The notes below the pieces were generated by a model. That model was not told the DNA's origin, searched no databases, and saw only the letters and a program-made list of their open reading frames with translations. 17,586 bases of DNA from an uncultured Opitutia bacterium (GTDB taxonomy: Bacteria; Verrucomicrobiota; Verrucomicrobiia; Opitutales; UBA953): contig CAJBPJ010000340.1 of NCBI GenBank assembly GCA_903957465.1, positions 1 to 17,586 of the forward strand, read 5' to 3'. Below, in pieces: positions 1-8,605 of this stretch (the stretch's first letter is position 1; each line of letters starts with the position of its first letter). A program made the position numbers and the translations under genes.

Positions 1-626
1 ACTCGACCAAGGAAGTCGGTATCGTCGTGGCTAGAGCGAAAACTGTGAGCCGAATCGCCAGTCGCACGCTGCACTGCTACAGCCCAAGACGTGCCCTTGT
101 TAGAATCACCCCAGGCTAACTGGATGCCAGGATTACGAAGCCCACTTTCGCCGAGGAACCGACCGTAGAAGAGTGGCGCATTAACAAAATCCCATGCATG
201 TGCATGAATGGGATTCGTCCCACCTAAAGGTGCGTAGAAAATTCCTGCCTGCAGTCGAAACAACCCTTGTGACCATTCCGCACATAACTCATCGAGCTCT
301 GTCTCTGATGATTCTCCAGGGTGACGATGCACATGGAAAACGGTGCGGATATTTAAGTAACCTTGGTAAAACGGTCGACCGAAGGCAGCGAGGAGTTCAG
401 CTCCACCGAAAGCTGGCCCTTCATGCATTGGGTCTGTGTGAGCAGAGGCCAAAAGATCTTCATAGGCATCACCGGCACTTGTTGCACCGAGTGAACCAGA
501 GACCACTAACTCGGCAGTGGCTGTCCAATCGTTAGCATGAACGCAGTCCGCAGAATGGACGTGGCCCGTTTCAGCCTTCACAGTAGTAACTGCGAGGGCG
601 GCAAAGGCACAGAGGGGTAGATTCAT
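1..626 (-). CDS. His-rich exported protein, zinc-regulated outer-membrane receptor-like (5' part)
   Basis: An uninterrupted reading frame of 208 codons starts at ATG 626 and leaves the window at base 1, so the C-terminus is missing. Residues 1-18 (MNLPLCAFAALAVTTVKA) look like a Sec signal peptide ending at an AxA-like site. Next comes a cluster of possible metal ligands, HVHSADCVH at 22-30 (H22, H24, C28, H30). His is frequent throughout (12 of 208 residues), including HVHRH at 98-102. The segment HAHAWDFVNAPL at 141-152, followed by a Phe/Tyr-rich stretch and LGESG, resembles the signature I recall from proteins annotated as zinc-regulated TonB-dependent outer-membrane receptors, which are porin-like beta-barrels. 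The family assignment is from memory. No start codon lies in frame upstream before a TAG eight codons back, so ATG 626 is the only plausible start. No Shine-Dalgarno precedes it; a palindrome abuts it instead. Inferred role: outer-membrane passage or binding of zinc. Confidence 0.65.
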   Translation of the reverse strand, partial: MNLPLCAFAALAVTTVKAETGHVHSADCVHANDWTATAELVVSGSLGATSAGDAYEDLLASAHTDPMHEGPAFGGAELLAAFGRPFYQGYLNIRTVFHVHRHPGESSETELDELCAEWSQGLFRLQAGIFYAPLGGTNPIHAHAWDFVNAPLFYGRFLGESGLRNPGIQLAWGDSNKGTSWAVAVQRATGDSAHSFRSSHDDTDFLGR

Positions 627-647
627 AAACGCAACAAAGTTGCGTTT
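627..647. promoter_or_regulatory. Perfect 9-3-9 palindrome abutting the start of the zinc-type gene
   Basis: Arms AAACGCAAC and GTTGCGTTT flank a central AAA, giving a 21-bp perfect dyad. It ends at the base next to the ATG of the minus-strand gene at 626 and lies in the 76-bp gap between that gene and divergent marC-like 703. Size and symmetry match operators of Fur-superfamily dimers (Zur boxes are about 20-23 bp palindromes). The presumed zinc function of the adjacent gene makes Zur the natural candidate, but the sequence is not one I can match to a known Zur consensus. A hairpin in the minus-strand leader, blocking the start codon, is the alternative. Confidence 0.45.
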
Positions 648-702
648 CTAAAAAAGTCAGCCTTTTTCTTGGCTGGTAGGCGACCCGTGCCACGATTCGG
701 CC

Positions 703-1341
703 GTGGACCCTCTGAAGCAACTCGTCACCTTACTTGCAGTTTTAAATCCAATTGGAGTGATTCCATTTTTTATTCACTTCACGCGGAATCTTAATCCAGC
801 TCAGCGCCAACGTACGATCTGGGTGAGTTCACTGACCGTATTTGCAGTGATCGCACTGAGTGCACTCGCAGGTTTACGCCTTCTTGAATTCTTCGGTATC
901 TCCATCGCTTCTTTTCAGGTTGGTGGCGGCATGCTGTTGCTGATTAACGCCATTCAGATGTTAAATGCCGAACCAGCAGACAGTAACCCACGTGAAGTTG
1001 CGGCGGCATCTCAACGCGTTGATGTCGGTGACAGCGTTGCGGTGAGTCCACTCGCCATACCGCTTTTAACCGGACCAGCGACCATCTCGACGATGGTGAT
1101 TTACGCCCAACAAAGTAAAGGTGTTGGCGATACCCTTCTTTTAGTAGGCTACGGAATCGCTGGAGGCGTCGTGACCTTTGCCGCTTTTAAAGGAGCTGGG
1201 CGCATCGCTCGTTTCCTCGGCGAAACGGGTATCAATGTACTGACACGGATTATGGGCCTCGTCCTTGCAGCTGTGGGCGTAGAGATTATGGCCGACGGGC
1301 TCACGAAGCTCTTCCCTGCCCTCGCGCGCACACTGATTTAA
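703..1341 (+). CDS. MarC family integral membrane protein (UPF0056)
   Basis: This is a 212-residue, strongly hydrophobic protein with about six membrane segments and no signal peptide, the usual size for MarC/YchE/YhgN proteins. The two diagnostic repeats are present: NPIG at residues 15-18 in the first helix, and a PLLTGPATIST stretch around 120-129 opening the second half. The protein sits in the inner membrane. The substrate is not known for the family; the old link to multiple antibiotic resistance was not upheld, and some members have been proposed to move amino acids. The start is GTG at 703, the first in-frame start next to the family N-terminus (MDPLKQLVTLLAVLNPIG). It reads divergently from the zinc-type gene and converges on sdhB, so it is probably monocistronic. 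Confidence 0.85.
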   Translation: MDPLKQLVTLLAVLNPIGVIPFFIHFTRNLNPAQRQRTIWVSSLTVFAVIALSALAGLRLLEFFGISIASFQVGGGMLLLINAIQMLNAEPADSNPREVAAASQRVDVGDSVAVSPLAIPLLTGPATISTMVIYAQQSKGVGDTLLLVGYGIAGGVVTFAAFKGAGRIARFLGETGINVLTRIMGLVLAAVGVEIMADGLTKLFPALARTLI

Positions 1342-1352
1342 CTTAAATCAGT
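1332..1352. terminator. Palindrome spanning both convergent stop codons; possible bidirectional terminator
   Basis: Arms ACTGATTTAA and TTAAATCAGT around a single C form a 10-1-10 perfect dyad. The marC-like stop TAA (1339-1341) lies in the left arm and the sdhB stop TGA (1350-1348 on minus) in the right arm. As RNA it could form a stem of about 8 bp with a 5-nt loop from either direction. The stem is AT-rich and no strong U-run follows, so termination strength is doubtful. No other terminator is visible between these convergent genes. Confidence 0.4.
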
Positions 1353-2166
1353 CGCCACCGCGACGGACTTTACCGGTCGAAGAAAAGAAGGCCTTAACGC
1401 GCGCACCGAGGTAATCTCGGTTTAGGTGAGAAATGACATCCAGGGTAATACCTTTAGGGCAGTGCGCTTGGCATTCACCTTGATTCGTACAGTTGCCAAA
1501 CCCGGCGTCGTCCATCGTCCGCACCATGGCGAGCACGCGTCGATCCCGCTCTGGCTGACCTTGCGGTAATAAATTCAAGTGGGTGACTTTGGCTCCCACG
1601 AACAGCATCGCTGAGCCATTTTTGCATGAAGCAACACACGCACCACAACCGATACACTCCGCAGCGTCCATCGCTGCGTCGGAAACATCCTTGGGTACGG
1701 GCGTGGCATTCGCTTCAGGAGCAGAGCCCGCCCGGATGCTAATAAATCCGCCCGACTGAATAACTTTATCAAAGCCAGATCGGTCGACCATTAAATCCCG
1801 TAAGACCGGGAAGGCACGTGCGCGCCAAGGCTCAACCGTGATTGTTTCACCATCGCGGAAATTGCGCATGTGCAACTGACAGGTGGTCACGCCAGGCAAA
1901 GGTCCATGGGGCATGCCATTGATGGTCATGGAACACATTCCGCAAATGCCTTCACGGCAATCGTGGTCAAATGCGAATGGCTCTTTGCCGTCACGCACGA
2001 GCTTCTCATTGAGCATGTCCATCATCTCCAAGAAAGACGCTGATGTGGAAACGCCTTGAAGCGCATGCTCTTCAAATGCACCCGGTTGCCCACGACGTTG
2101 ACGCCAAACGCGCAAGCGCAGGTTAAGCACGTGCTCAGCGGAGTGAGAGTTATTGTCCTTTACCAT
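1348..2166 (-). CDS. sdhB: Succinate dehydrogenase / fumarate reductase iron-sulfur subunit
   Basis: This 272-residue subunit carries electrons from the flavoprotein to the membrane anchor of complex II. The N-terminal ferredoxin-like domain has the [2Fe-2S] ligands C70, C75, C78 (CREGICGMC) and C96. The C-terminal domain has CIGCGACVASC at 171-181 and CTNQGECQAHCP at 226-237, which supply the [4Fe-4S] and [3Fe-4S] clusters. The C78-C96 gap is longer than the 11 residues between the last two ligands in the classical proteobacterial enzymes; I recall the same long form (INGxPHGP..TTCQL) from Bacteroidota-type SdhB. All cluster cysteines are intact. Start ATG 2166 lies 5 bases after the sdhA stop, with no clear Shine-Dalgarno, which is consistent with translational coupling. 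It is the last gene of the sdhCAB operon. Confidence 0.95.
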   Translation of the reverse strand: MVKDNNSHSAEHVLNLRLRVWRQRRGQPGAFEEHALQGVSTSASFLEMMDMLNEKLVRDGKEPFAFDHDCREGICGMCSMTINGMPHGPLPGVTTCQLHMRNFRDGETITVEPWRARAFPVLRDLMVDRSGFDKVIQSGGFISIRAGSAPEANATPVPKDVSDAAMDAAECIGCGACVASCKNGSAMLFVGAKVTHLNLLPQGQPERDRRVLAMVRTMDDAGFGNCTNQGECQAHCPKGITLDVISHLNRDYLGARVKAFFSSTGKVRRGGD

Positions 2167-2171
2167 GGTGG

Positions 2172-4100
<1,929 letters not shown>

Positions 4101-4104
4101 GGGA

Positions 4105-4791
4105 TTACTTTATGCAGCCGGCGAGGACGGAGACGGGGATGGCGGAGAAACCGAGAAAGACAATCCATCCAAAAGCTACGGCTAAAACATCCAGGCGGCC
4201 TCGCCAGCGCTCATTGCGCAGTCCAAGCGTTTGGAATGTGCTGCTAACTCCGTGGCTAAGATGGAGACTGAGAAGGGCCAGTGAGATAATGTAAAACGCC
4301 GACACGCCTGAATGACTAAAACCAGCCACCAACATTGCATGAACATCGGTGAAGGCTGGGTTGCTGGCCAATGGGAACGTCTGCCCACCTAAGGCAACGG
4401 ACTGGAAGGTGTAATGAAGAAGATGGAAGACGATAAATCCAAGCACCACGAGCCCGGTGTATGGCATCGTCAACGAACCCCAAGATGCGCGACGGGTCTG
4501 CTCAACAGCAGGACCGCCTGCCCGAGCTGCCCGATTCTCGAGCGTTAAAGAAATGCCAGCGACGATATGGGCGATGACGCTCACAATGAGCGTGATCCGT
4601 GCCGTCCAAATCAACGCAGCGTTTTCATGCAGCCATTGAGCATACGCATTCAAAACTTCGGGGCCCTTAAAAAATAAGAGATTCCCAGAAAGATGGCCTA
4701 AAATGAAGCCAACCAAAACAAGCCCGGTGAGGGCCATCACGGCCTTCTTTCCGATCGAGGAAAGGGCAGAATTGCAGGAGGGGGTAGACAT
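4105..4791 (-). CDS. sdhC: Succinate dehydrogenase cytochrome b558 membrane anchor
   Basis: This 228-residue protein has about five membrane helices (roughly 17-40, 62-84, 109-130, 155-185 and 203-224), the layout of the single-chain, di-heme cytochrome b558 anchors of Bacillus and Bacteroidota. Candidate axial haem ligands are H33 (GHLSGN), H75 (VIAHIV), H123 or H126 (FHLLHYTF) and H177 or H180 (LHLSHG). The first three sit close to the ligands H28, H70 and H113 of the Bacillus protein. No separate sdhD is present, as expected for this type. It anchors SdhAB and passes electrons to quinone, probably menaquinone. It is the first gene of the operon; a weak AAAGG lies 4 bases before the ATG. 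The 5' leader overlaps the structured region 4791-4976. Confidence 0.93.
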   Translation of the reverse strand: MSTPSCNSALSSIGKKAVMALTGLVLVGFILGHLSGNLLFFKGPEVLNAYAQWLHENAALIWTARITLIVSVIAHIVAGISLTLENRAARAGGPAVEQTRRASWGSLTMPYTGLVVLGFIVFHLLHYTFQSVALGGQTFPLASNPAFTDVHAMLVAGFSHSGVSAFYIISLALLSLHLSHGVSSTFQTLGLRNERWRGRLDVLAVAFGWIVFLGFSAIPVSVLAGCIK

Positions 4792-4976
4792 GGACCTTTG
4801 GGCTGTGACTATTCAAGGAGATTGCCTTGGGCTTTCCCACCCCCGTTTTGGCTCTAAACAGGAGGTATTAGCAGTACGGCTAAGCCCAGAAAGAGGGCGT
4901 GATGCAGGCCCAAAATGGGAAAGCTAAAATCAAACCCTTGCCAAGTGGCTCCGGCTCCTTGCAATGCGAAAGTCCA
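4791..4976 (+). ncRNA. Candidate structured RNA, long rod with bulges (6S-like shape)
   Basis: Nested complementary segments fold this span into one long rod. From the outside in: GGAC 4792-4795 with GTCC 4972-4975 and TTT 4797-4799 with AAA 4969-4971; CAAGGAG 4814-4820 with CTCCTTG 4955-4961; CTTGG 4826-4830 with CCAAG 4941-4945; GCTTTCCCA 4831-4839 with TGGGAAAGC 4916-4924; TTTTGG 4846-4851 with CCAAAA 4910-4915. Near the tip are TTAGC 4868-4872 with GCTAA 4879-4883. A 16-base bulge (4925-4940) and a C-rich bulge (4840-4845) sit mid-rod. TGGGCTT 4828-4834 can alternatively pair with AAGCCCA 4882-4888. The plus strand is chosen because an intrinsic terminator follows at once. Size (about 185 nt) and rod-with-central-bulge shape recall 6S RNA, but I cannot match its conserved bases. 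Alternatives are a pyrG leader or, on minus, an sdhC leader. No clear plus-strand promoter is visible. Confidence 0.4.
4865..4892 (-). promoter_or_regulatory. sdhC: Weak candidate promoter for sdhCAB
   Basis: Read on the minus strand, TTTCTG (4892-4887) and TAATAC (4870-4865) are separated by 16 bases, a poor -35 and a fair -10. Transcription would start near 4858 and give a leader of about 65 bases. The match is weak, and the segment also lies inside the rod structure, so this is only the best available guess. Confidence 0.2.
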
Positions 4977-5020
4977 GACCGGCGACCCGCCATGCGGACC
5001 CGCCGGTCTTTTCTTTTTTT
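4976..5020 (+). terminator. Strong intrinsic terminator just upstream of pyrG
   Basis: AGACCGGCG (4976-4984) and CGCCGGTCT (5001-5009) form a perfect 9-bp GC-rich stem. The loop contains a second small stem, CCGC 4987-4990 with GCGG 4994-4997 around CAT. The stem is followed by a T-rich run (5008-5020, interrupted by one C), so it acts on the plus strand. No plus-strand protein gene lies upstream before marC at 1341. It therefore ends either a small RNA transcribed from 4791-4976 or a pyrG leader transcript. The pyrG ATG is 22 bases past the T-run. Confidence 0.85.
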
Positions 5021-5041
5021 GAGCCACTCACCCAACCTACC

Positions 5042-6643
5042 ATGAAGTACATCTTTGTCACCGGCGGTGTCATCTCCTCATTAGGCAAAGGGCTCACTGC
5101 GGGTGCCATCGGCGCGCTTCTCGAATGTCGTGGCCTGAAAGTACGCATTCAAAAATTCGATCCCTATCTGAATGTGGATCCTGGCACCATGAGTCCATAC
5201 CAGCACGGCGAAGTTTACGTGCTCGATGACGGAGCAGAGACCGATTTGGATTTAGGACATTACGAACGATTCACTTCCGGCCGTCTCTCGCGTCTAAATA
5301 GTTTAACGTCTGGGCAGGTTTACGAAACCGTTATTCAAAATGAGCGTCGGGGAGATTATTTAGGAAAAACTGTTCAGGTCATCCCACATATCACAGATGA
5401 AATTAAGCGGCGCATCCGCGAAGGTGGCGAAGGCGTGGATGTCCTCATCACTGAGATTGGCGGAACGACCGGCGACATCGAGGGCTTACCCTTCTTGGAA
5501 GCTCTTCGACAATTCCAACACGATGCCGGACGCGAGAATGTGTGCTTCCTCCACTGCACCCTCGTTCCCTACATCAAAGCTGCAGGCGAATTAAAGACGA
5601 AGCCATCCCAGCAGTCCGTCGCTAAACTCCGTGAAATCGGCATCCAGCCTGATATTCTCGTCTGTCGCACCGATCGACCTATCGGTGAAGAAAACCGCCA
5701 GAAGCTCTCCCTCTACTGCAACGTTGCCGCCGAAGCGGTCATCGAATGTCGCGATGTGGCACATTCCATTTACGAGTTACCCTTGATGCTTGCCGAACAA
5801 CGCATCGATGACTTTTTGGTGCGCCGTCTTGGATTGCAATGTGGCCCGCTCGATCTTGCTCCGTGGCGCGAAACAGTTCGTCGGCTACTTGAACCCAAAG
5901 CTAAGGTCCGCGTAGGGGTTGTTGGAAAGTACATCGAACTCCAAGACGCTTATAAATCTGTTTACGAATCCATCGTCCACGGAGGCATCGCAAACGAAGC
6001 AGAGGTTGAAGTTATTCGTATCGATGCGGAAGACTTAGAGACATCAGGCGTCACCTCACTTGAAGGCCTCGACGGCATTCTCATTCCCGGTGGCTTCGGC
6101 AACCGCGGCATTGAAGGAAAAATTCTTGCAGCTAAATTTGCGCGCGAACGCAAAATTCCGTGCTACGGACTTTGCTTAGGCATGCAGATTATCGTGATTG
6201 AATACGCGCGAAATGTGCTCGGCCTAAAAACTGCCCATTCGACTGAGTTCGATCCAGCAACCGTCGACCCCGTCATCCATCTCATGGACGCCCAGAAGGC
6301 GGTTGCCACCAAGGGCGGGACCATGCGCCTCGGCGCCTATGACTGCGAGTTAACCCCCGGATCGCATGCAGCGGCTGCCTACGGTGTGTCGAAGATTAGC
6401 GAGCGCCATCGGCACCGTTTTGAGTATAACCCTGATTATCGTAAACGCTTGGAGCAAAGCGGTTTACGCGTTGGTGGTACTAATCCTTTAACCGGGCTTG
6501 TGGAGATCGTCGAAGTCGCTGACCACCCCTGGATGGTCGGGGTCCAGTATCACCCTGAATTTAAGTCGGCACCTTATAAGCCCCACCCTCTCTTTGCGGC
6601 GTTTATAAAGGCATCGTTACAGAAATCCCGAAAAGCCTGTTAA
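5042..6643 (+). CDS. pyrG: CTP synthase (glutamine hydrolysing)
   Basis: This 533-residue cytosolic enzyme makes CTP from UTP, ATP and glutamine, the last step of pyrimidine nucleotide synthesis. The N-terminal synthetase domain begins MKYIFVTGGVISSLGKGL, with the ATP-binding loop, and continues with KFDPYLNVDPGTMSPYQHGE (38-57). The C-terminal class I glutaminase domain has the oxyanion loop PGGFGNRG (349-356), nucleophile C378 in YGLCLGMQ, and the partners H504 and E506 in YHPEF. Length and catalytic residues are canonical. The frame is open upstream to an ATG at 4964, but that extension lies inside the terminator hairpin and is not family-like, so ATG 5042 is chosen. No Shine-Dalgarno is visible. 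It follows the terminator at 4976-5020, which may attenuate it. Confidence 0.97.
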   Translation: MKYIFVTGGVISSLGKGLTAGAIGALLECRGLKVRIQKFDPYLNVDPGTMSPYQHGEVYVLDDGAETDLDLGHYERFTSGRLSRLNSLTSGQVYETVIQNERRGDYLGKTVQVIPHITDEIKRRIREGGEGVDVLITEIGGTTGDIEGLPFLEALRQFQHDAGRENVCFLHCTLVPYIKAAGELKTKPSQQSVAKLREIGIQPDILVCRTDRPIGEENRQKLSLYCNVAAEAVIECRDVAHSIYELPLMLAEQRIDDFLVRRLGLQCGPLDLAPWRETVRRLLEPKAKVRVGVVGKYIELQDAYKSVYESIVHGGIANEAEVEVIRIDAEDLETSGVTSLEGLDGILIPGGFGNRGIEGKILAAKFARERKIPCYGLCLGMQIIVIEYARNVLGLKTAHSTEFDPATVDPVIHLMDAQKAVATKGGTMRLGAYDCELTPGSHAAAAYGVSKISERHRHRFEYNPDYRKRLEQSGLRVGGTNPLTGLVEIVEVADHPWMVGVQYHPEFKSAPYKPHPLFAAFIKASLQKSRKAC

Positions 6644-6716
6644 GGGCTCGGCAGACAGATTTCTTATTTAGAAGCGCTCTCCAGTAACCCCGCTTCACGC
6701 AAATAATTTACCTATC

Positions 6717-7676
6717 ATGAGTCATTCCGCCTCCACCTGGGTCCCTCGTCTACGCGAGCAAGTCGCACGCGTCATCGTTGGCCAACAATACCTCGTCGAC
6801 CGATTACTCGTTGGTCTACTCGCCAACGGGCACGTCTTGCTGGAAGGCGTACCTGGCTTAGCCAAGACGCTTTCCGTGCGCACGTTAGCTCAAGCCATCC
6901 GAGCTGACTTCTCGCGCGTACAATTTACCCCCGACCTTTTGCCCGCTGATATCGTGGGCACACTCATCTATAATCCGAAAGACGGCGAGTATCACGCCAA
7001 GAAGGGTCCGATCTTTGCCCACTTCGTGCTCGCTGATGAAATTAATCGTGCGCCGGCAAAAGTTCAGTCGGCCCTCCTCGAAGCCATGCAAGAGCGCCAA
7101 GTGACACTCGGCGGCGAGACCCATCGCCTGCCGTCGCCGTTCCTTGTGCTTGCGACGCAAAATCCTATCGACCAAGAAGGCACCTACCCTCTCCCGGAAG
7201 CTCAAGTCGATCGGTTCATGTTGAAACTCAACATTGGTTACCCTTCGCGCGAAGAAGAGCGGAAGATTTTAGATGCAATGGCGACCACGGCTCCGAAATT
7301 AGAGGTCGAGCCTGTCATTGGCCTAGAGGACATCCTTGAGGCACGTCGCCAAGTCGATGCCGTGCGCGTCACCGACTCTATTCGTGACTACATTGTTTCC
7401 TTGGTACTCGCAACACGCGGACAAGAACCCGGCGGACCTGACTTGCGCGGGCTCGTTCAATTCGGTGCCTCACCTCGCGCCACCATCAATCTGACCCTCG
7501 CAGCAAAAGCTTGGGCATTCTTACAAGGTCGAGACCATGTCATTCCCCAAGACGTGAAGGATCTCGCCCCCGACGTACTCCGTCACCGGCTCATCTTGAC
7601 CTACGAAGCCGACGCGGAAGGCGTCGACGCTGACACCATTGTCCGTCGCGTACTCGATACAGTACGCGTCCCTTGA
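6717..7676 (+). CDS. moxR: MoxR family AAA+ ATPase
   Basis: This 319-residue cytosolic AAA+ protein is the first gene of the bat-type cluster. The Walker A loop is GVPGLAKT at 44-51, the form usual in MoxR proteins. Walker B is VLADEIN around 104-110, followed by RAPAKVQSALLEAMQE, and sensor 1 is ATQNP around 146-150. The C-terminal lid domain runs from about 240 to the end. MoxR ATPases are thought to act as chaperones that remodel or load metal into partner proteins with von Willebrand factor A domains; the partners here would be the DUF58 protein, BatA and BatB. A 73-base gap separates it from pyrG, and I see no convincing promoter there. ATG 6717 gives the normal family N-terminus; no Shine-Dalgarno is present. 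Confidence 0.93.
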   Translation: MSHSASTWVPRLREQVARVIVGQQYLVDRLLVGLLANGHVLLEGVPGLAKTLSVRTLAQAIRADFSRVQFTPDLLPADIVGTLIYNPKDGEYHAKKGPIFAHFVLADEINRAPAKVQSALLEAMQERQVTLGGETHRLPSPFLVLATQNPIDQEGTYPLPEAQVDRFMLKLNIGYPSREEERKILDAMATTAPKLEVEPVIGLEDILEARRQVDAVRVTDSIRDYIVSLVLATRGQEPGGPDLRGLVQFGASPRATINLTLAAKAWAFLQGRDHVIPQDVKDLAPDVLRHRLILTYEADAEGVDADTIVRRVLDTVRVP

Positions 7677-7696
7677 TCTTCGGCTAACGCATTCGC

Positions 7697-8605
7697 GTGG
7701 AGTCCACCCTAACGACCAGTCCACAAGACGCACTCCGCCGCGCCCGTCGCGTGGAGCTCGTGGCGGCACGGCTCGTTAATGACGCGATGGTCGGCGGTTA
7801 TCTTTCTAGTTTTAAAGGACGCGGCACTGACTTTGAAGAACTTCGTGAATACGTCCCCGGCGACGACGTGCGCTCCATCGACTGGAATGTAACGGCACGC
7901 ACCGGCCGAGCATTTATCCGACTACACCGCGAGGAACGCGAGTTAACCATGATCCTCGCCGTAGACATCTCGGGGTCTGCTGACTTCGGTTCAGGCGAAC
8001 AATCTACCCGCGAACGCGCAGCGGAAGTCGCCGCAACCTTAGCTGTCTCTGCACTGAAAGCCGGCGATAAAGTCGGGCTGCTTCTCTTTAGCGATGCAGC
8101 CGAATGTTGGGTGCCCGCTCGCAAAGGGCGACGTCACGTCTTGCGCATTGTCCGCGATATCCTGCTTTACCCAGCCAAATCTCGAAAGACCGCCTTTGCA
8201 AAACCTCTCCGTCGGCTCGCTCGCGCAGTCAAACGACGGTCTGCGATTTTTGTTATCTCTGACTTCTTAGCAGGCAGCGAAGGCCCAGAAGCCATGGTCA
8301 CGGCACTGAGTGAACTCAATGCCCGACACGATGTCGCCTGTATGCACCTCGTCGATGCGCGGACTCGGACCTTGCCAGATGCAGGCATAGTCGCACTCGA
8401 AGACGCAGAAACGGGCGTCATCACAGAAGTGAATACTTCCTCGGCAAGCGTGCGGGAGAAGTTTGCTCAACTATCTCAGCAACGTCTCACGGAAACTGAG
8501 GCGTCGCTCACACGGGCAGGCGTTGACACTACCCGCCTGGAACAAACAACAGCGATTGCGCCAGCACTTTCACGGTTCTTCGAACGACGTCGTAAACGCC
8601 GATGA
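7697..8605 (+). CDS. DUF58 domain protein with VWA-like fold
   Basis: This 302-residue soluble protein always travels with MoxR. The DUF58 signature is clear: FKGRGTDFEELREYVPGDDVRSIDWNVTAR, about 39-68 (the second part is the hallmark RxYxxGDDxRxIDW). It is followed by RLHREEREL and by a VWA beta strand ending AVDISGS, a metal-site DxSxS. The later DFLAGS stretch matches the usual DUF58 C-terminal half. No signal peptide or membrane helix is seen, unlike some DUF58 proteins with N-terminal helices. GTG 7697 is used as start, 20 bases after moxR; the preceding bases carry no good Shine-Dalgarno. Its biochemical activity is unknown; it is probably a MoxR client or adaptor. It overlaps the next gene by 4 bases (ATGA). 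Confidence 0.9.
   Translation: MESTLTTSPQDALRRARRVELVAARLVNDAMVGGYLSSFKGRGTDFEELREYVPGDDVRSIDWNVTARTGRAFIRLHREERELTMILAVDISGSADFGSGEQSTRERAAEVAATLAVSALKAGDKVGLLLFSDAAECWVPARKGRRHVLRIVRDILLYPAKSRKTAFAKPLRRLARAVKRRSAIFVISDFLAGSEGPEAMVTALSELNARHDVACMHLVDARTRTLPDAGIVALEDAETGVITEVNTSSASVREKFAQLSQQRLTETEASLTRAGVDTTRLEQTTAIAPALSRFFERRRKRR

Noticed and set aside
194..535. A 113-codon plus-strand frame
   Set aside because: It is antisense to the minus-strand His-rich gene, which has a signal peptide and family motifs; the plus frame is rich in His/Arg/Leu with no recognisable domain.
658..675. Short inverted repeat CAGCC/GGCTG followed on the minus strand by a T-run (652-647)
   Set aside because: The stem is only 5 bp, and a terminator there would sit between promoter and start of the gene at 626. 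Possible attenuator, but too weak to list.
4791..5020. tmRNA, SRP RNA or RNase P RNA in the sdhC/pyrG gap
   Set aside because: A GAAAGTCC string recalls RNase P RNA, but none of the other conserved blocks of RNase P, SRP or tmRNA is present on either strand and the span is too short for tmRNA or RNase P.
4964..5041. 26-codon N-terminal extension of pyrG from ATG 4964
   Set aside because: It would translate through the terminator hairpin and T-run and is not part of the CTP synthase family; ATG 5042 gives the canonical MKYIFVTGG start.
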